Below, in pieces: positions 55,959 to 64,000 of a DNA stretch of 64,000 nucleotides (within the stretch, counting starts at the first letter, position 1; each line of letters opens with the position of its first letter). The translations under genes were made by a program, and so were the position numbers. The stretch covers positions 4,403,501 to 4,467,500 of the forward strand of contig NZ_CP007014.1 of assembly GCF_000452705.1 (NCBI RefSeq), in the 5' to 3' direction. Source of the stretch: Pseudomonas syringae CC1557. GTDB taxonomy: Bacteria; Pseudomonadota; Gammaproteobacteria; Pseudomonadales; Pseudomonadaceae. Below the pieces are notes generated by a model. That model had not been told where the DNA came from and ran no database searches. It saw only the letters and a program-made list of their open reading frames with translations.

Positions 55959-57467
55959 ATGCGCATTCACGTCAGCTTCATCGATCGCGTCGGCATCACC
56001 CAGGAAGTGCTGGCCATTCTGGGTGGGCGCAATCTGAATCTGGACGCAGTGGAAATGGTGCCGCCCAACGTCTACATCGATGCGCCAACCCTCAGCCATC
56101 AGATGCTCGAAGAACTCAAGGATGCGCTGTTCAGGGTCAGGGGCGTCGAAGCGATCACAGTCGTGGATATCCTCCCCGGACAGCGACGCCACCTGCAACT
56201 GGACGCGCTGCTCGCCGCGATGACCGACCCGGTGCTCGCGCTGGACAGTGCGGGGCATGTGTTGCTGGCCAATCCCGCGCTCATCGCCCTCATTGGTCGT
56301 GAGCCGGCAGGTGAATCCATCGACGAACTGCTGGCAGCACCCGGTCTGCAGACAACATTGTTGGAAAACGGCTTTCGGCTGCCGTTGCGCGAGATCACCC
56401 TGGACGGTGAAGCGTTGTTGCTCGATGCGACACCGATCACCGAAGCAGGCGCGCTGATCACGCTCTACCTGCCCAGCCGGATCGGCGAACGTCTGTCGGC
56501 CTTGCACCATGATCACGCCGAAGGTTTCGATGCCTTGCTGGGCGACTCAGCGGCTATCCGCACGCTCAAGGCCCGTGCACAACGCGTTGCGACGCTGGAC
56601 GCCCCCTTGCTGATTCAGGGTGAGACCGGCACCGGCAAGGAACTTGTGGCCCGAGCCTGCCATGCCAGCAGTGCACGCCATGGCGAGCCGTTCCTAGCGT
56701 TGAATTGTGCGGCGCTCCCGGAAAATCTGGCTGAAAGCGAGCTGTTTGGCTACGCCCCCGGTGCGTTTACCGGTGCCGCGCGCGGCGGCAAGCCGGGACT
56801 CATGGAACTGGCCAACCAAGGCACCGTCTTCCTTGACGAGATCGGCGAAATGTCGCCTTACCTGCAAGCCAAACTGCTGCGTTTTCTTAACGACGGCAGC
56901 TTTCGGCGCGTTGGCGGGGATAGAGAAATCAGGGTCAATGTACGGATATTGAGCGCAACCCATCGCGACCTGGAAAAAATGGTCAGCGAAGGCACATTCC
57001 GCGAAGACCTGTTTTATCGACTTAACGTCCTCAACCTGCACGTACCGCCGTTGCGTGAGCGTGGTCAGGACATTCTGTTGCTGGCCCGCTACTTCATGGA
57101 ACAGGCCTGCGCACAGATCCAGCGCCCGGTCTGCAGACTGACGCACGCCACCTACCCTGCCCTGCTGGGCAACCGCTGGCCGGGCAATGTGCGGCAATTA
57201 CAAAACGTGATATTTCGTGCGGCTGCCATCTGCGAAGCCACTCATGTGGATATAGGCGACCTGGACATTGCAGGCACCGCAGTGGCCCGTCAGAACGACG
57301 CCCCTATTGACAGCCTAGAGAACGCTGTAGCGGCATTTGAAAAGGAATTGCTGGAAAAGCTTTACACAGATTATCCCTCCACACGCCAACTTGCGGCCCG
57401 CCTGCAAACCTCCCATACCGCCATCGCACAGCGCCTGCGAAAGTACGGAATATCTGCCAGGCCATAG
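55959..57467 (+). CDS. gcsR: TyrR/GcsR-like sigma-54-dependent activator
   Basis: The 502-residue protein has an N-terminal ACT domain (about 1-75), a PAS-like domain (about 78-175), a sigma-54 AAA+ domain (about 192-415) and a TyrR-type helix-turn-helix (about 455-502). Walker A is GETGTGKE (221-228), the sigma-54 contact loop is GAFTGA (268-273) and Walker B is GTVFLDEI (288-295). All are intact. GcsR of P. aeruginosa activates gcvH2/P2 operons for glycine use. The gcvHP genes here lie about 5 kb away. Confidence 0.88.
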   Translation: MRIHVSFIDRVGITQEVLAILGGRNLNLDAVEMVPPNVYIDAPTLSHQMLEELKDALFRVRGVEAITVVDILPGQRRHLQLDALLAAMTDPVLALDSAGHVLLANPALIALIGREPAGESIDELLAAPGLQTTLLENGFRLPLREITLDGEALLLDATPITEAGALITLYLPSRIGERLSALHHDHAEGFDALLGDSAAIRTLKARAQRVATLDAPLLIQGETGTGKELVARACHASSARHGEPFLALNCAALPENLAESELFGYAPGAFTGAARGGKPGLMELANQGTVFLDEIGEMSPYLQAKLLRFLNDGSFRRVGGDREIRVNVRILSATHRDLEKMVSEGTFREDLFYRLNVLNLHVPPLRERGQDILLLARYFMEQACAQIQRPVCRLTHATYPALLGNRWPGNVRQLQNVIFRAAAICEATHVDIGDLDIAGTAVARQNDAPIDSLENAVAAFEKELLEKLYTDYPSTRQLAARLQTSHTAIAQRLRKYGISARP

Positions 57468-57641
57468 CATGGCGCCAGAGTTCGTGTAAAAAATATTCAG
57501 AAAAACTTCATTAAATAAACAAACTGCCGATAACGTTCTGGTATGTTCGATAAACCTCTTAACATCCATTTGAATGGGTGTCCGTAAGTTTGCATTACGG
57601 CCGTCATGGCAGACAGGGTCACGTAGCAACGGGAAAGAATC

Positions 57642-59372
57642 ATGCAAACCCCGCCAGTAGACCTCCAGGCCGCCGAGCCGCAGTCTCGTGCCGAAACGAT
57701 CGTCGAGTCCAGACGGCAGAAAATCCTGCTGAAAACCGGTGCACTTCAGGATGCCATTTTCAACAGTGCCTATTTCTCCAGCATCGCCACCGATGAACAT
57801 GGCGTTATCCAGATTTTCAACGTCGGCGCCGAACGCATGCTCGGTTATCACTCCGAAGACGTGGTCGACAAAATCACCCCGGCGGATATTTCCGACCCTG
57901 CCGAGCTGATCATCCGTGCCGCAGCGCTGAGCCATGAGCTGAACACACCTATCACGCCGGGCTTTGAGGCGCTGGTGTTCAAGGCCTCGCGTGGCATCGA
58001 AGACATCTACGAGCTGACCTACATCCGCAAGGATGGCAGTCGCCTGTCGGCGATGGTGTCGGTGACATCATTGCGCGACAACACCGAAACCATCATTGGC
58101 TACCTGCTCATTGGCACCGATAACACGGCGCGCAAACAGGAGGAAGAAGCCCAGGCATTGCTCGATCAGCGTCTTCGGGACCAGCAGTTCTACACCCGCT
58201 CGCTGATCGAATCGAACATTGATGCGCTGATGATGACCGACCCGCAGGGCATCATTTCCGACGTCAACAAACAGATGATGGCCCTGACCGGGCGCACCCG
58301 TGACGAGTTGATCGGCGCTCCCTGCAAGAACTTTTTTACAGACCCGGCAAGCGCCGATGCGGCGATCAAACGCGTGATCAGCGAGCACAAGGTCAGCGAT
58401 TACGAGCTGACCGTGCGCGCCTACGACGGCACCGAAACAGTCGTGTCGTACAACGCCGCGACCTTTCATGATCGTGATCGCAAGCTCAAGGGTGTGTTTG
58501 CCGCTGCTCGCGACGTGACCGAGCGCAAGCGTTTCGAACGCACGCTGGAAGAGAAAAACATCGAGCTGGAGCATGCCAGCCACATGAAGTCCGAGTTTCT
58601 GGCAACGATGTCCCATGAATTGCGCACCCCATTGAACGCAATCATCGGCTTTTCGGAAGCCCTGAAGGACGGAATGGTCGGCGACATGAGTGACGCCCAG
58701 CGTGGCTATATCGGCGACATTTTCAACAGTGGCCAGCATTTGCTCTCGCTGATCAACGACATTCTTGACCTGTCCAAGGTTGAGGCCGGCATGATGAGCC
58801 TGGAGCTGGAGCAGGTCGATCTGGACGAACTGTTGAGCAACAGCCTGCTGATCGTCCGCGAACAGGCAGCGCTGCAGCGCATTCAATTGAAGTTGGAAAC
58901 CGAAGCCGACTTCGGCCTGCTGGAGCTCGACCGACGCAAGACCAAGCAGATCGTCTACAACCTGCTGGCCAACGCGGTCAAGTTCAGCGCTCCGGGTGAC
59001 TGGGTAACACTGTCGGTGCGACAGGTGCCGAGCGCACAGGCTGGCGTGCTTGATGGCGACTGGCCGACGCACGTATTTCCGCTGCCACCCGGTGACTACG
59101 AGCAGTTTCTGGAACTGAGCGTCAGTGACACCGGTATAGGCATCGCCCAGAGCGACATGAACAAGCTGTTCAAGGCGTTCAGTCAGATCGACAGTGGCCT
59201 GGCGCGTAAATTCGAAGGCACGGGGCTCGGTCTGGCGATGGTCAAGCAACTGGCCGAACTGCATGGCGGTAGCGTTGCGGTGGCCAGTGTCAAAGACTTG
59301 GGCGCGCGCTTCGTGGTCTGGCTGCCGATTCGCAAACCCGCTCCCAGGGAGGCGCAGTGGCTCACATCATGA
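57642..59372 (+). CDS. Soluble PAS-PAS sensor histidine kinase
   Basis: The 576-residue protein has two PAS domains (about 35-165 and 185-300), the His box with His325 (ATMSHELRTPLNAIIG) and a catalytic domain (DTGIGIAQSDMNKLFKAF, GTGLGLAMVKQLAELHGG). It has no membrane helix, so it senses a cytosolic signal. Its stop overlaps the start of the next receiver gene by 16 bases, so the pair is coupled. With the following GGDEF-EAL gene it forms a signalling cassette. Confidence 0.93.
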   Translation: MQTPPVDLQAAEPQSRAETIVESRRQKILLKTGALQDAIFNSAYFSSIATDEHGVIQIFNVGAERMLGYHSEDVVDKITPADISDPAELIIRAAALSHELNTPITPGFEALVFKASRGIEDIYELTYIRKDGSRLSAMVSVTSLRDNTETIIGYLLIGTDNTARKQEEEAQALLDQRLRDQQFYTRSLIESNIDALMMTDPQGIISDVNKQMMALTGRTRDELIGAPCKNFFTDPASADAAIKRVISEHKVSDYELTVRAYDGTETVVSYNAATFHDRDRKLKGVFAAARDVTERKRFERTLEEKNIELEHASHMKSEFLATMSHELRTPLNAIIGFSEALKDGMVGDMSDAQRGYIGDIFNSGQHLLSLINDILDLSKVEAGMMSLELEQVDLDELLSNSLLIVREQAALQRIQLKLETEADFGLLELDRRKTKQIVYNLLANAVKFSAPGDWVTLSVRQVPSAQAGVLDGDWPTHVFPLPPGDYEQFLELSVSDTGIGIAQSDMNKLFKAFSQIDSGLARKFEGTGLGLAMVKQLAELHGGSVAVASVKDLGARFVVWLPIRKPAPREAQWLTS

Positions 59373-59746
59373 TCGTCGAAGATAACGCAGCCAACATGCG
59401 TCTGGCCCAGTTGCTGCTGACTAGCGCCGGGCATGTCGTGCTGTGTGCAACGGACGCCGAGACCGGCCTGAAACTGGCTCGCGAGCATCAGCCTGATCTG
59501 ATCCTGATGGACATTCAGTTGCCGGAAATGGACGGCCTGAAAGCCACCTCATTATTGAAGAACGACGCCAGCACCGCAGCAATACCTGTGGTCGCACTGA
59601 CTGCGATGGCGATGAAGGAAGACGAAGAGAAAATCCGCCTGGCAGGCTGCAACGCCTACATCATCAAGCCCCTGCGCTATCAGGAGTTGTACCGGGTTAT
59701 CGATGCCCTCCTCGACAAAAGCCCGGCCCAACAGCCAACTACCTGA
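59357..59746 (+). CDS. Single-domain response regulator (receiver only)
   Basis: The 129-residue protein is a receiver domain only, with HIMIVEDNAANMRLA, the phosphoacceptor Asp52 in LILMDIQLPEMDG and the Lys in YIIKPLRYQE. It resembles DivK-type connectors, which carry phosphate between proteins and do not bind DNA. The start is within the kinase gene end. It probably links the kinase to the following REC-GGDEF-EAL protein. Confidence 0.93.
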   Translation: MAHIMIVEDNAANMRLAQLLLTSAGHVVLCATDAETGLKLAREHQPDLILMDIQLPEMDGLKATSLLKNDASTAAIPVVALTAMAMKEDEEKIRLAGCNAYIIKPLRYQELYRVIDALLDKSPAQQPTT

Positions 59747-59755
59747 GCAGACGCC

Positions 59756-61873
59756 ATGACCGAGAGCGCCGCAACGATCCTGATTGTCGATGACGATGTG
59801 CATGTACGGGACCTGCTGGAAGTTCTGCTGAAGAACCAGGGCTACCGCACGCTGACTGCAGAGTCGGGGCTAGTGGCGCTGGAGATGGTCGACCTTCATG
59901 CACCGGACCTGATCCTGCTGGACATCATGATGCCCGGCATGGACGGCTATGAGGTCGCCGAGCAACTGAAGGCCGGAAAAAACACGGCCAATATCCCGAT
60001 CATCATGCTCTCGGCACTCGACGAGCAAAGCGCGCGTCTGTCCGGGCTTGAAGCAGGTGCCGAGGAATATCTCAACAAACCCGTGGACAGTGCCGAACTG
60101 TGGTTACGGGTGCGCAACCTGCTGAGACTCAAATCGTTTGGCGATTACCTGAAAAGCCACAGCCTGATTCTCGAAGAGCAATTGCAACAGCGCACCATCG
60201 ATCTGGAACGCTTTCGTACGGTAATGGACGCTTCGGAAGATGCGATCTTCCTGATCAATCGCAACACCATGAGCCTGATCGAATTCAACCGCAGGGCCTG
60301 TCAGTTGCTGGGCTATACCGCCGAGGAACTGGCGCACAAGACGCCTGCAGAGCTGGGCGAAACCTCCATGGAGAACCTGGAGGTGGTGTACGACAAGATC
60401 ATTGCCGGTAAAGGCCCCAGCGAACCGCTGGAAACCCAGATTCGGGACAAAAGCGGTCGCGATGTTGAAGTGGAAATTCACCGCCAGGCGTATCGCACTG
60501 GTGAAGACTGGGTGATCGTCGGCATCGTCCGTGATATCACCCGACGCAAGGAAAGCGATCAACGCCTGCTGACCATGGCCCACTACGACACGCTGACCGG
60601 CCTGCCGAACCGTGACCTGTTTTTCACCAGCCTGCAGATGGGCCTTACCCAGGCCGCCATAAGTCGCTGGAAGCTCGCGGTGCTGACCGTCAACCTGGAC
60701 GGTTTCAAGAACATCAATGAAACCTGGGGCCACGTGCTGGGCGATCAGGTATTGCTGGAAGTCAGCCATCGCCTGTCGGAGTGCCTGAATGCCAGCGACA
60801 CGCTCGGACGCGTGGACGGTGATCAGTTTGCGTTGATTCTGATGATCCGCGTCGGCCAGGCCGATACCCGCCAGACACTTGAGCGCATTCGTAAAGCATT
60901 GCGAGTGCCTTTTCTGGTCGAGGGTCAAAGCATCGTAATGACCGCCAGTATCGGCATCGCGCTTTATCCGGAAGACGGCGAAGACGCACACGAGCTGGTC
61001 AGACACGCGTACACCGCGATGAACAGTGCGAAGAAGATCGGCCCGGACACCTACCGGTTTTATACCGCGCAGATGAACGCAGACGTCTCGGCGCGCCTGG
61101 ACCTTGAAGCCGCCTTGCGCGATGCCTTGGAAAAACACGCGTTCGAGATTGTCTACCAACCCAAGCTTAACCTCGTCACCGGCCAGATATGCGGGCTGGA
61201 AGCCTTGCTGCGCTGGCCGCGCCCAGGCCAGCAAGGCGTATCGCCGGCGGTTTTCGTTCCGGTACTGGAAAGCCTCGGGCTGATCGGTGAGGTCGGCAAC
61301 TGGGTAGTCGATCGTGTCTGCGCCCAGATTGCGCAGTGGCAACGCTCGGGGCTGGGGCTGTTCCAGGTGGCAGTCAATATCTCCGGCCAGCAGATTTCCA
61401 ACAGCAGCCTGGTCGCCGATATCCGTCAGGCGCTGATACGTCATCGGGTCGAACCGCAGTGGCTGGAAGTGGAACTGACAGAAAGCTCGCTGATGGAAAA
61501 TACCTCTCACACCATTGCGACCCTGGAAACCCTGAGGGCCAGCGGGGTCAGTATTTCCATCGACGATTTCGGTACCGGCTATTCAAGTCTGGCGTACCTG
61601 CGCCGATTCCCTATCGACAAGCTTAAAATCGACATTGCTTTCATTCGCGAAGTGACCAGCAACCCACAGGACGCGGCGATTGCCCGAGCAATCATCGAAC
61701 TGGCACACAGCCTGGGTCTGAAGGTCATTGCCGAAGGCGTGGAAACGCCTGAGCAACTGGCATTTCTGCGGAAAAATCAGTGCGATCAGATTCAGGGTTA
61801 CCTGATCAGCAAGCCGCTGCCGCTAGCAGAGCTTGAAACGTTTTTAAGTACACCGAAAAAGCAGTTCGGGTAG
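59756..61873 (+). CDS. REC-PAS-GGDEF-EAL response regulator
   Basis: The 705-residue protein has a receiver domain (about 8-125, Asp56), a PAS domain (about 150-265), a GGDEF domain and an EAL domain (about 440-695). The GGDEF motif is DGDQF (354-358), so it probably cannot make c-di-GMP. The EAL catalytic core is intact (EAL 482-484 and DDFGTGYSSLAYL), so it is likely a c-di-GMP phosphodiesterase. It starts 10 bp after the receiver gene and probably receives phosphate from the kinase or receiver. Confidence 0.92.
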   Translation: MTESAATILIVDDDVHVRDLLEVLLKNQGYRTLTAESGLVALEMVDLHAPDLILLDIMMPGMDGYEVAEQLKAGKNTANIPIIMLSALDEQSARLSGLEAGAEEYLNKPVDSAELWLRVRNLLRLKSFGDYLKSHSLILEEQLQQRTIDLERFRTVMDASEDAIFLINRNTMSLIEFNRRACQLLGYTAEELAHKTPAELGETSMENLEVVYDKIIAGKGPSEPLETQIRDKSGRDVEVEIHRQAYRTGEDWVIVGIVRDITRRKESDQRLLTMAHYDTLTGLPNRDLFFTSLQMGLTQAAISRWKLAVLTVNLDGFKNINETWGHVLGDQVLLEVSHRLSECLNASDTLGRVDGDQFALILMIRVGQADTRQTLERIRKALRVPFLVEGQSIVMTASIGIALYPEDGEDAHELVRHAYTAMNSAKKIGPDTYRFYTAQMNADVSARLDLEAALRDALEKHAFEIVYQPKLNLVTGQICGLEALLRWPRPGQQGVSPAVFVPVLESLGLIGEVGNWVVDRVCAQIAQWQRSGLGLFQVAVNISGQQISNSSLVADIRQALIRHRVEPQWLEVELTESSLMENTSHTIATLETLRASGVSISIDDFGTGYSSLAYLRRFPIDKLKIDIAFIREVTSNPQDAAIARAIIELAHSLGLKVIAEGVETPEQLAFLRKNQCDQIQGYLISKPLPLAELETFLSTPKKQFG

Positions 61874-62164
61874 CACCGCACCCGCCAGCGAACTGTCAGG
61901 ACGTATCGTTCCTGGCAACGGCTAGGCGAGCTGGATTTGATTCAGGGCGAACTGAACACCCTGCAGGCCGACTTGCGTCGAGACCTGGCGTACGCAGACC
62001 TGCGTAACGCCTACGGTCAGATTTTCGCCAGTGCAGGTCTGGATCCGCTGCCGTCAGAGCTGCCGTCCACCAAGGTGCAGTCGATTGCAACCGCGCTGAA
62101 TGCGCGGGAGTCACAATGGGAAGCAGGCAATATTTCCGTCGTCGCTGCCGTACCCAAGCCGTAG
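61874..62164 (+). pseudogene. Truncated TolC-family outer-membrane factor (C-terminal remnant)
   Basis: Frame +2-like reading from the stop of the GGDEF-EAL gene is open and ends at 62164. From about 61910 it reads SWQRLGELDLIQGEL and then DLRRDLAYADLRNAYGQIFA, which resembles the helical C-terminal part of TolC/OMF channels. No start codon with a ribosome site precedes it (only a TTG at 61937), and the first two-thirds of an OMF is missing. It directly abuts the signalling cassette, so the junction looks like a deletion or insertion edge. Confidence 0.65.
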
Positions 62165-62261
62165 GCTTCTGCGAGATTTGGTATCCCTTCAGTGCCCATG
62201 CGCTTCTGGGTGTAACGCCCTCTGCTCTCCTCAGCGCACCCTCACCGCGCGTCTTCTGAAA

Positions 62262-62288
62262 CGAAATCATTACAGCGTAATGATTTCG
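62262..62288. other. Perfect 12-bp inverted repeat with a 3-base loop
   Basis: CGAAATCATTAC (62262-62273) and GTAATGATTTCG (62277-62288) are exact complements across a 3-base loop. No T-run follows on the plus strand. It lies between the truncated TolC fragment and the gcvH control region and may be a terminator, or a site for a regulator. Confidence 0.6.
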
Positions 62289-62356
62289 CTCCAGACCACT
62301 GCAACCCCTTGGTATCAAGGCGTTGATCAGAAAGGCATTTTCCACTGGCACTGATC

Positions 62357-62374
62357 TGTAGCGATTCCGCTACA
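62357..62374. promoter_or_regulatory. Palindromic GcsR/TyrR-type activator site
   Basis: TGTAGCG-ATTC-CGCTACA is a perfect 18-bp inverted repeat with a 4-base centre. It matches the form TGTAACG-N4-CGTTCCG known for GcsR. It lies about 65 bases upstream of the sigma-54 promoter, an enhancer-type spacing. Confidence 0.7.
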
Positions 62375-62406
62375 GACATCAATCGCCCACCTCTCTCGTA
62401 AAACTT

Positions 62407-62419
62407 CAACCATTTGATT
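62407..62419 (-). promoter_or_regulatory. IHF-type bend site
   Basis: The minus strand reads AATCAAATGGTTG, a full match to the IHF consensus WATCAANNNNTTR. It lies between the activator site and the sigma-54 promoter, which is where IHF normally bends DNA to bring the activator to the polymerase. Confidence 0.65.
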
Positions 62420-62438
62420 TAAAAGGAAAAATCAAATA

Positions 62439-62454
62439 TGGCCGCGAAATTGCT
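62439..62454 (+). promoter_or_regulatory. Sigma-54 promoter of gcvHP
   Basis: TGGCCG-N5-TTGCT matches the sigma-54 consensus TGGCAC-N5-TTGCW. The GG (62440-62441) and GC (62452-62453) are 12 bases apart, as required. The predicted start is near 62465, leaving a leader of about 48 bases before the gcvH ATG. Confidence 0.75.
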
Positions 62455-62512
62455 AAGTCAAAGCCATTATGTTTTGCGCCAAGCGCGCCGCCTTATCATC
62501 CGAGGAGTCTGT

Positions 62513-62896
62513 ATGAGCGAGTTGCGATTTACCGTTGATCACGAGTGGCTGCGTGCCGAAACCGATGGCAGCGTGACGGTTGGCATCACGCCGTACGCCC
62601 AAGAGTCGCTTGGCGATGTGGTTTTCGTACAGCTTCCGGAATTGCAGACCTACACTCAACACGCCGAAGTGTCGGTGGTGGAGTCGGTAAAAGCTGCCAG
62701 CAGCATCAACATGCCACTTGACGGTGAAGTGGTCGACGTCAATTCGGCGCTCGACGCTACGCCAGAGCTGGTCAACGAAGACGCGCTTGGCGCAGGCTGG
62801 TTCTTTCGCTTCATCCCGCAAGATGCCACGGCCATCAACGGCCTGCTGGATCAGGACGCCTACGACCGCCTGATCAAAGCCAACGCCGAAGCCTGA
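62513..62896 (+). CDS. gcvH: Glycine cleavage system H protein
   Basis: The 127-residue lipoyl carrier moves the aminomethyl group between the P, T and L proteins. Lys60 in [13 protein letters not shown] is the lipoylation site. A GAGGAG ribosome site lies six bases before the ATG at 62513. An earlier in-frame ATG at 62438 lies inside the sigma-54 promoter, upstream of the predicted transcript start, so it is not used. gcvP follows after 10 bp. Confidence 0.95.
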   Translation: MSELRFTVDHEWLRAETDGSVTVGITPYAQESLGDVVFVQLPELQTYTQHAEVSVVESVKAASSINMPLDGEVVDVNSALDATPELVNEDALGAGWFFRFIPQDATAINGLLDQDAYDRLIKANAEA

Positions 62897-62906
62897 GGAG
62901 CACGCC

Positions 62907-64000
62907 ATGACTGACCCTATTCAACTGACCACTGCCAACGAATTCATCGCCCGCCACATTGGCCCACGCGCTGACGACGAACAGGCGATGCTGCAAACGC
63001 TCGGTTTTGACTCCATCGAAGCGCTCAGCGATAGCGTGATTCCGGAAAGCATCAAGGGCACCAGCGTGCTCAACCTGCCTGCCGGACAGAGCGAAGCTGA
63101 TGCGCTGGCGTCCATCAAAGCCATCGCCAGCAAGAACCAGCTGTTCAAGACCTACATTGGCCAGGGTTACTACAACACCCACACACCGGCCCCGATCCTG
63201 CGCAACCTGCTGGAAAACCCGGCCTGGTACACCGCATACACGCCCTACCAGCCAGAGATTTCGCAAGGCCGTCTTGAGTCGCTGCTCAATTTCCAGACCC
63301 TGATCAGCGACCTGACCGGCCTGCCGATTGCCAACGCCTCGTTGCTCGACGAAGCCACTGCAGCGGCGGAAGCGATGACGTTCTGCAAGCGCCTGAGCAA
63401 AAACAAGGGCAGCCAGCAGTTCTTCGCCTCCAGCCACTGCCACCCGCAGACCCTCGATGTATTGCGCACCCGCGCCGAGCCGCTGGGTATCACGGTTGTT
63501 GTCGCAGATGAGGCAGACCTGGGCGATGTCAGCGATTATTTCGGTGCGCTGCTGCAATACCCGGCCAGCAATGGCGACGTGTTCGATTACCGCGAGCTTA
63601 TCGAACGTTTCCACAGTGCCAACGCGCTGGTAGCGGTCGCGGCGGACCTGCTGGCCCTGACCCTGCTGACCCCTCCAGGCGAGTTTGGCGCAGACGTGGC
63701 CATCGGCAGCGCGCAACGCTTTGGCGTACCGCTGGGCTTCGGCGGCCCGCATGCGGCCTATTTCTCGACGCGCGACGCATTCAAGCGTGATATGCCAGGC
63801 CGTCTGGTCGGTGTGTCGGTGGATCGCCACGGCAAGCAGGCCCTGCGCCTCGCAATGCAGACCCGCGAACAGCATATTCGTCGCGAGAAGGCCACCAGCA
63901 ACATCTGCACCGCGCAAGTTTTGCTGGCCAACATCGCCAGCATGTACGCGGTGTATCACGGCCCGCGCGGCCTGACGCAGATCGCCAAGCGCGTTCATCA
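62907..64000 (+). CDS. gcvP: Glycine dehydrogenase (decarboxylating) P protein, N-terminal part
   Basis: The frame is open from the ATG at 62907 to the window end (about 364 codons of roughly 950). It shows P-protein sequence such as [29 protein letters not shown] and [20 protein letters not shown], given in parts. The PLP Lys and C-terminal half lie beyond the window. The enzyme releases CO2 from glycine and passes the aminomethyl group to GcvH. It is co-transcribed with gcvH from the sigma-54 promoter. Confidence 0.95.
   Translation, partial: MTDPIQLTTANEFIARHIGPRADDEQAMLQTLGFDSIEALSDSVIPESIKGTSVLNLPAGQSEADALASIKAIASKNQLFKTYIGQGYYNTHTPAPILRNLLENPAWYTAYTPYQPEISQGRLESLLNFQTLISDLTGLPIANASLLDEATAAAEAMTFCKRLSKNKGSQQFFASSHCHPQTLDVLRTRAEPLGITVVVADEADLGDVSDYFGALLQYPASNGDVFDYRELIERFHSANALVAVAADLLALTLLTPPGEFGADVAIGSAQRFGVPLGFGGPHAAYFSTRDAFKRDMPGRLVGVSVDRHGKQALRLAMQTREQHIRREKATSNICTAQVLLANIASMYAVYHGPRGLTQIAKRVH

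Noticed and set aside
58068..59264. 398-codon open frame opposite the PAS-PAS kinase
   Set aside because: It is antisense to intact kinase domains and has shadow-like composition.
60104..61510. 468-codon open frame opposite the GGDEF-EAL gene
   Set aside because: It crosses an intact multi-domain gene and has no motif or ribosome site.
62438..62512. N-terminal extension of gcvH from ATG 62438
   Set aside because: It lies in the sigma-54 promoter, and a good ribosome site precedes the ATG at 62513.
1..64000. CRISPR array, tRNA, rRNA, insertion sequence or prophage
   Set aside because: I saw no regular short repeat array, no tRNA-like cloverleaf text and no transposase or phage gene in any frame that I could support.

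Overview
The window is a 64-kb piece of a GC-rich gammaproteobacterial chromosome. Gene content and order suggest the genus Pseudomonas, most likely the P. syringae group. The evidence is the hexR/zwf/pgl/eda, glk/edd/gap and gtsABCD/oprB glucose genes, a bo3 (cyo) quinol oxidase operon, a PigA-type haem oxygenase beside an ECF sigma/FecR/TonB-receptor set, a GcsR-like regulator near gcvHP, and P. syringae-style intergenic repeats. The species assignment is inference. I saw no rRNA, tRNA, CRISPR array, insertion sequence or prophage.

Layout: (1) 1-4.0 kb holds the start of a periplasmic Cu/Zn superoxide dismutase gene, a quinone-oxidoreductase-like dehydrogenase with its ArsR-type regulator, a pheC-like periplasmic dehydratase and an unknown protein with a possible zinc site. 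(2) 4.1-6.8 kb holds ilvE and a two-gene surface-polysaccharide pair (hexapeptide acetyltransferase and family 2 glycosyltransferase). (3) 7.0-12.9 kb holds the cyoABCDE operon and a dsbB-type gene, both ended by clear terminators. (4) 12.9-16.1 kb holds an unusual non-coding stretch with interleaved inverted repeats, cheV, a GNAT acetyltransferase, a Cys-cluster protein and a small hypothetical. (5) 16.2-22.8 kb is a chaperone-usher pilus cluster with two chaperones. (6) 23-31.7 kb holds an RND efflux pair with its own two-component system, a membrane diguanylate cyclase and a DUF2383 protein. (7) 31.9-49.5 kb is the glucose uptake and Entner-Doudoroff region. OprB and GtsABCD bring glucose in, Glk phosphorylates it, Zwf/Pgl/Edd/Eda convert it to pyruvate and glyceraldehyde-3-phosphate, and GapA carries the triose onward. 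HexR and the GltR/GtrS pair regulate these steps. (8) 49.5-55.7 kb is a Fur-type iron/haem locus (ECF sigma, FecR, haem receptor, haem oxygenase). (9) 55.9-64 kb holds a TyrR/GcsR-like sigma-54 activator, a three-gene phosphorelay/c-di-GMP cassette, a decayed TolC-family fragment, and gcvH-gcvP behind a sigma-54 promoter.

The most interesting reading is at the right end. The gcvH promoter has an almost textbook layout of an 18-bp palindromic activator site, an IHF site and a -24/-12 promoter. The activator gene and this promoter are separated by about 5 kb of signalling genes whose downstream edge abuts a truncated outer-membrane-factor gene, which looks like a scar of rearrangement. Other regulatory readings are HexR-type boxes and Crc/Hfq-type A-rich motifs across the glucose region, a Fur box lying over the ECF sigma gene promoter that also decides its start codon, and a possible pseudoknot-forming element at 13.1 kb.
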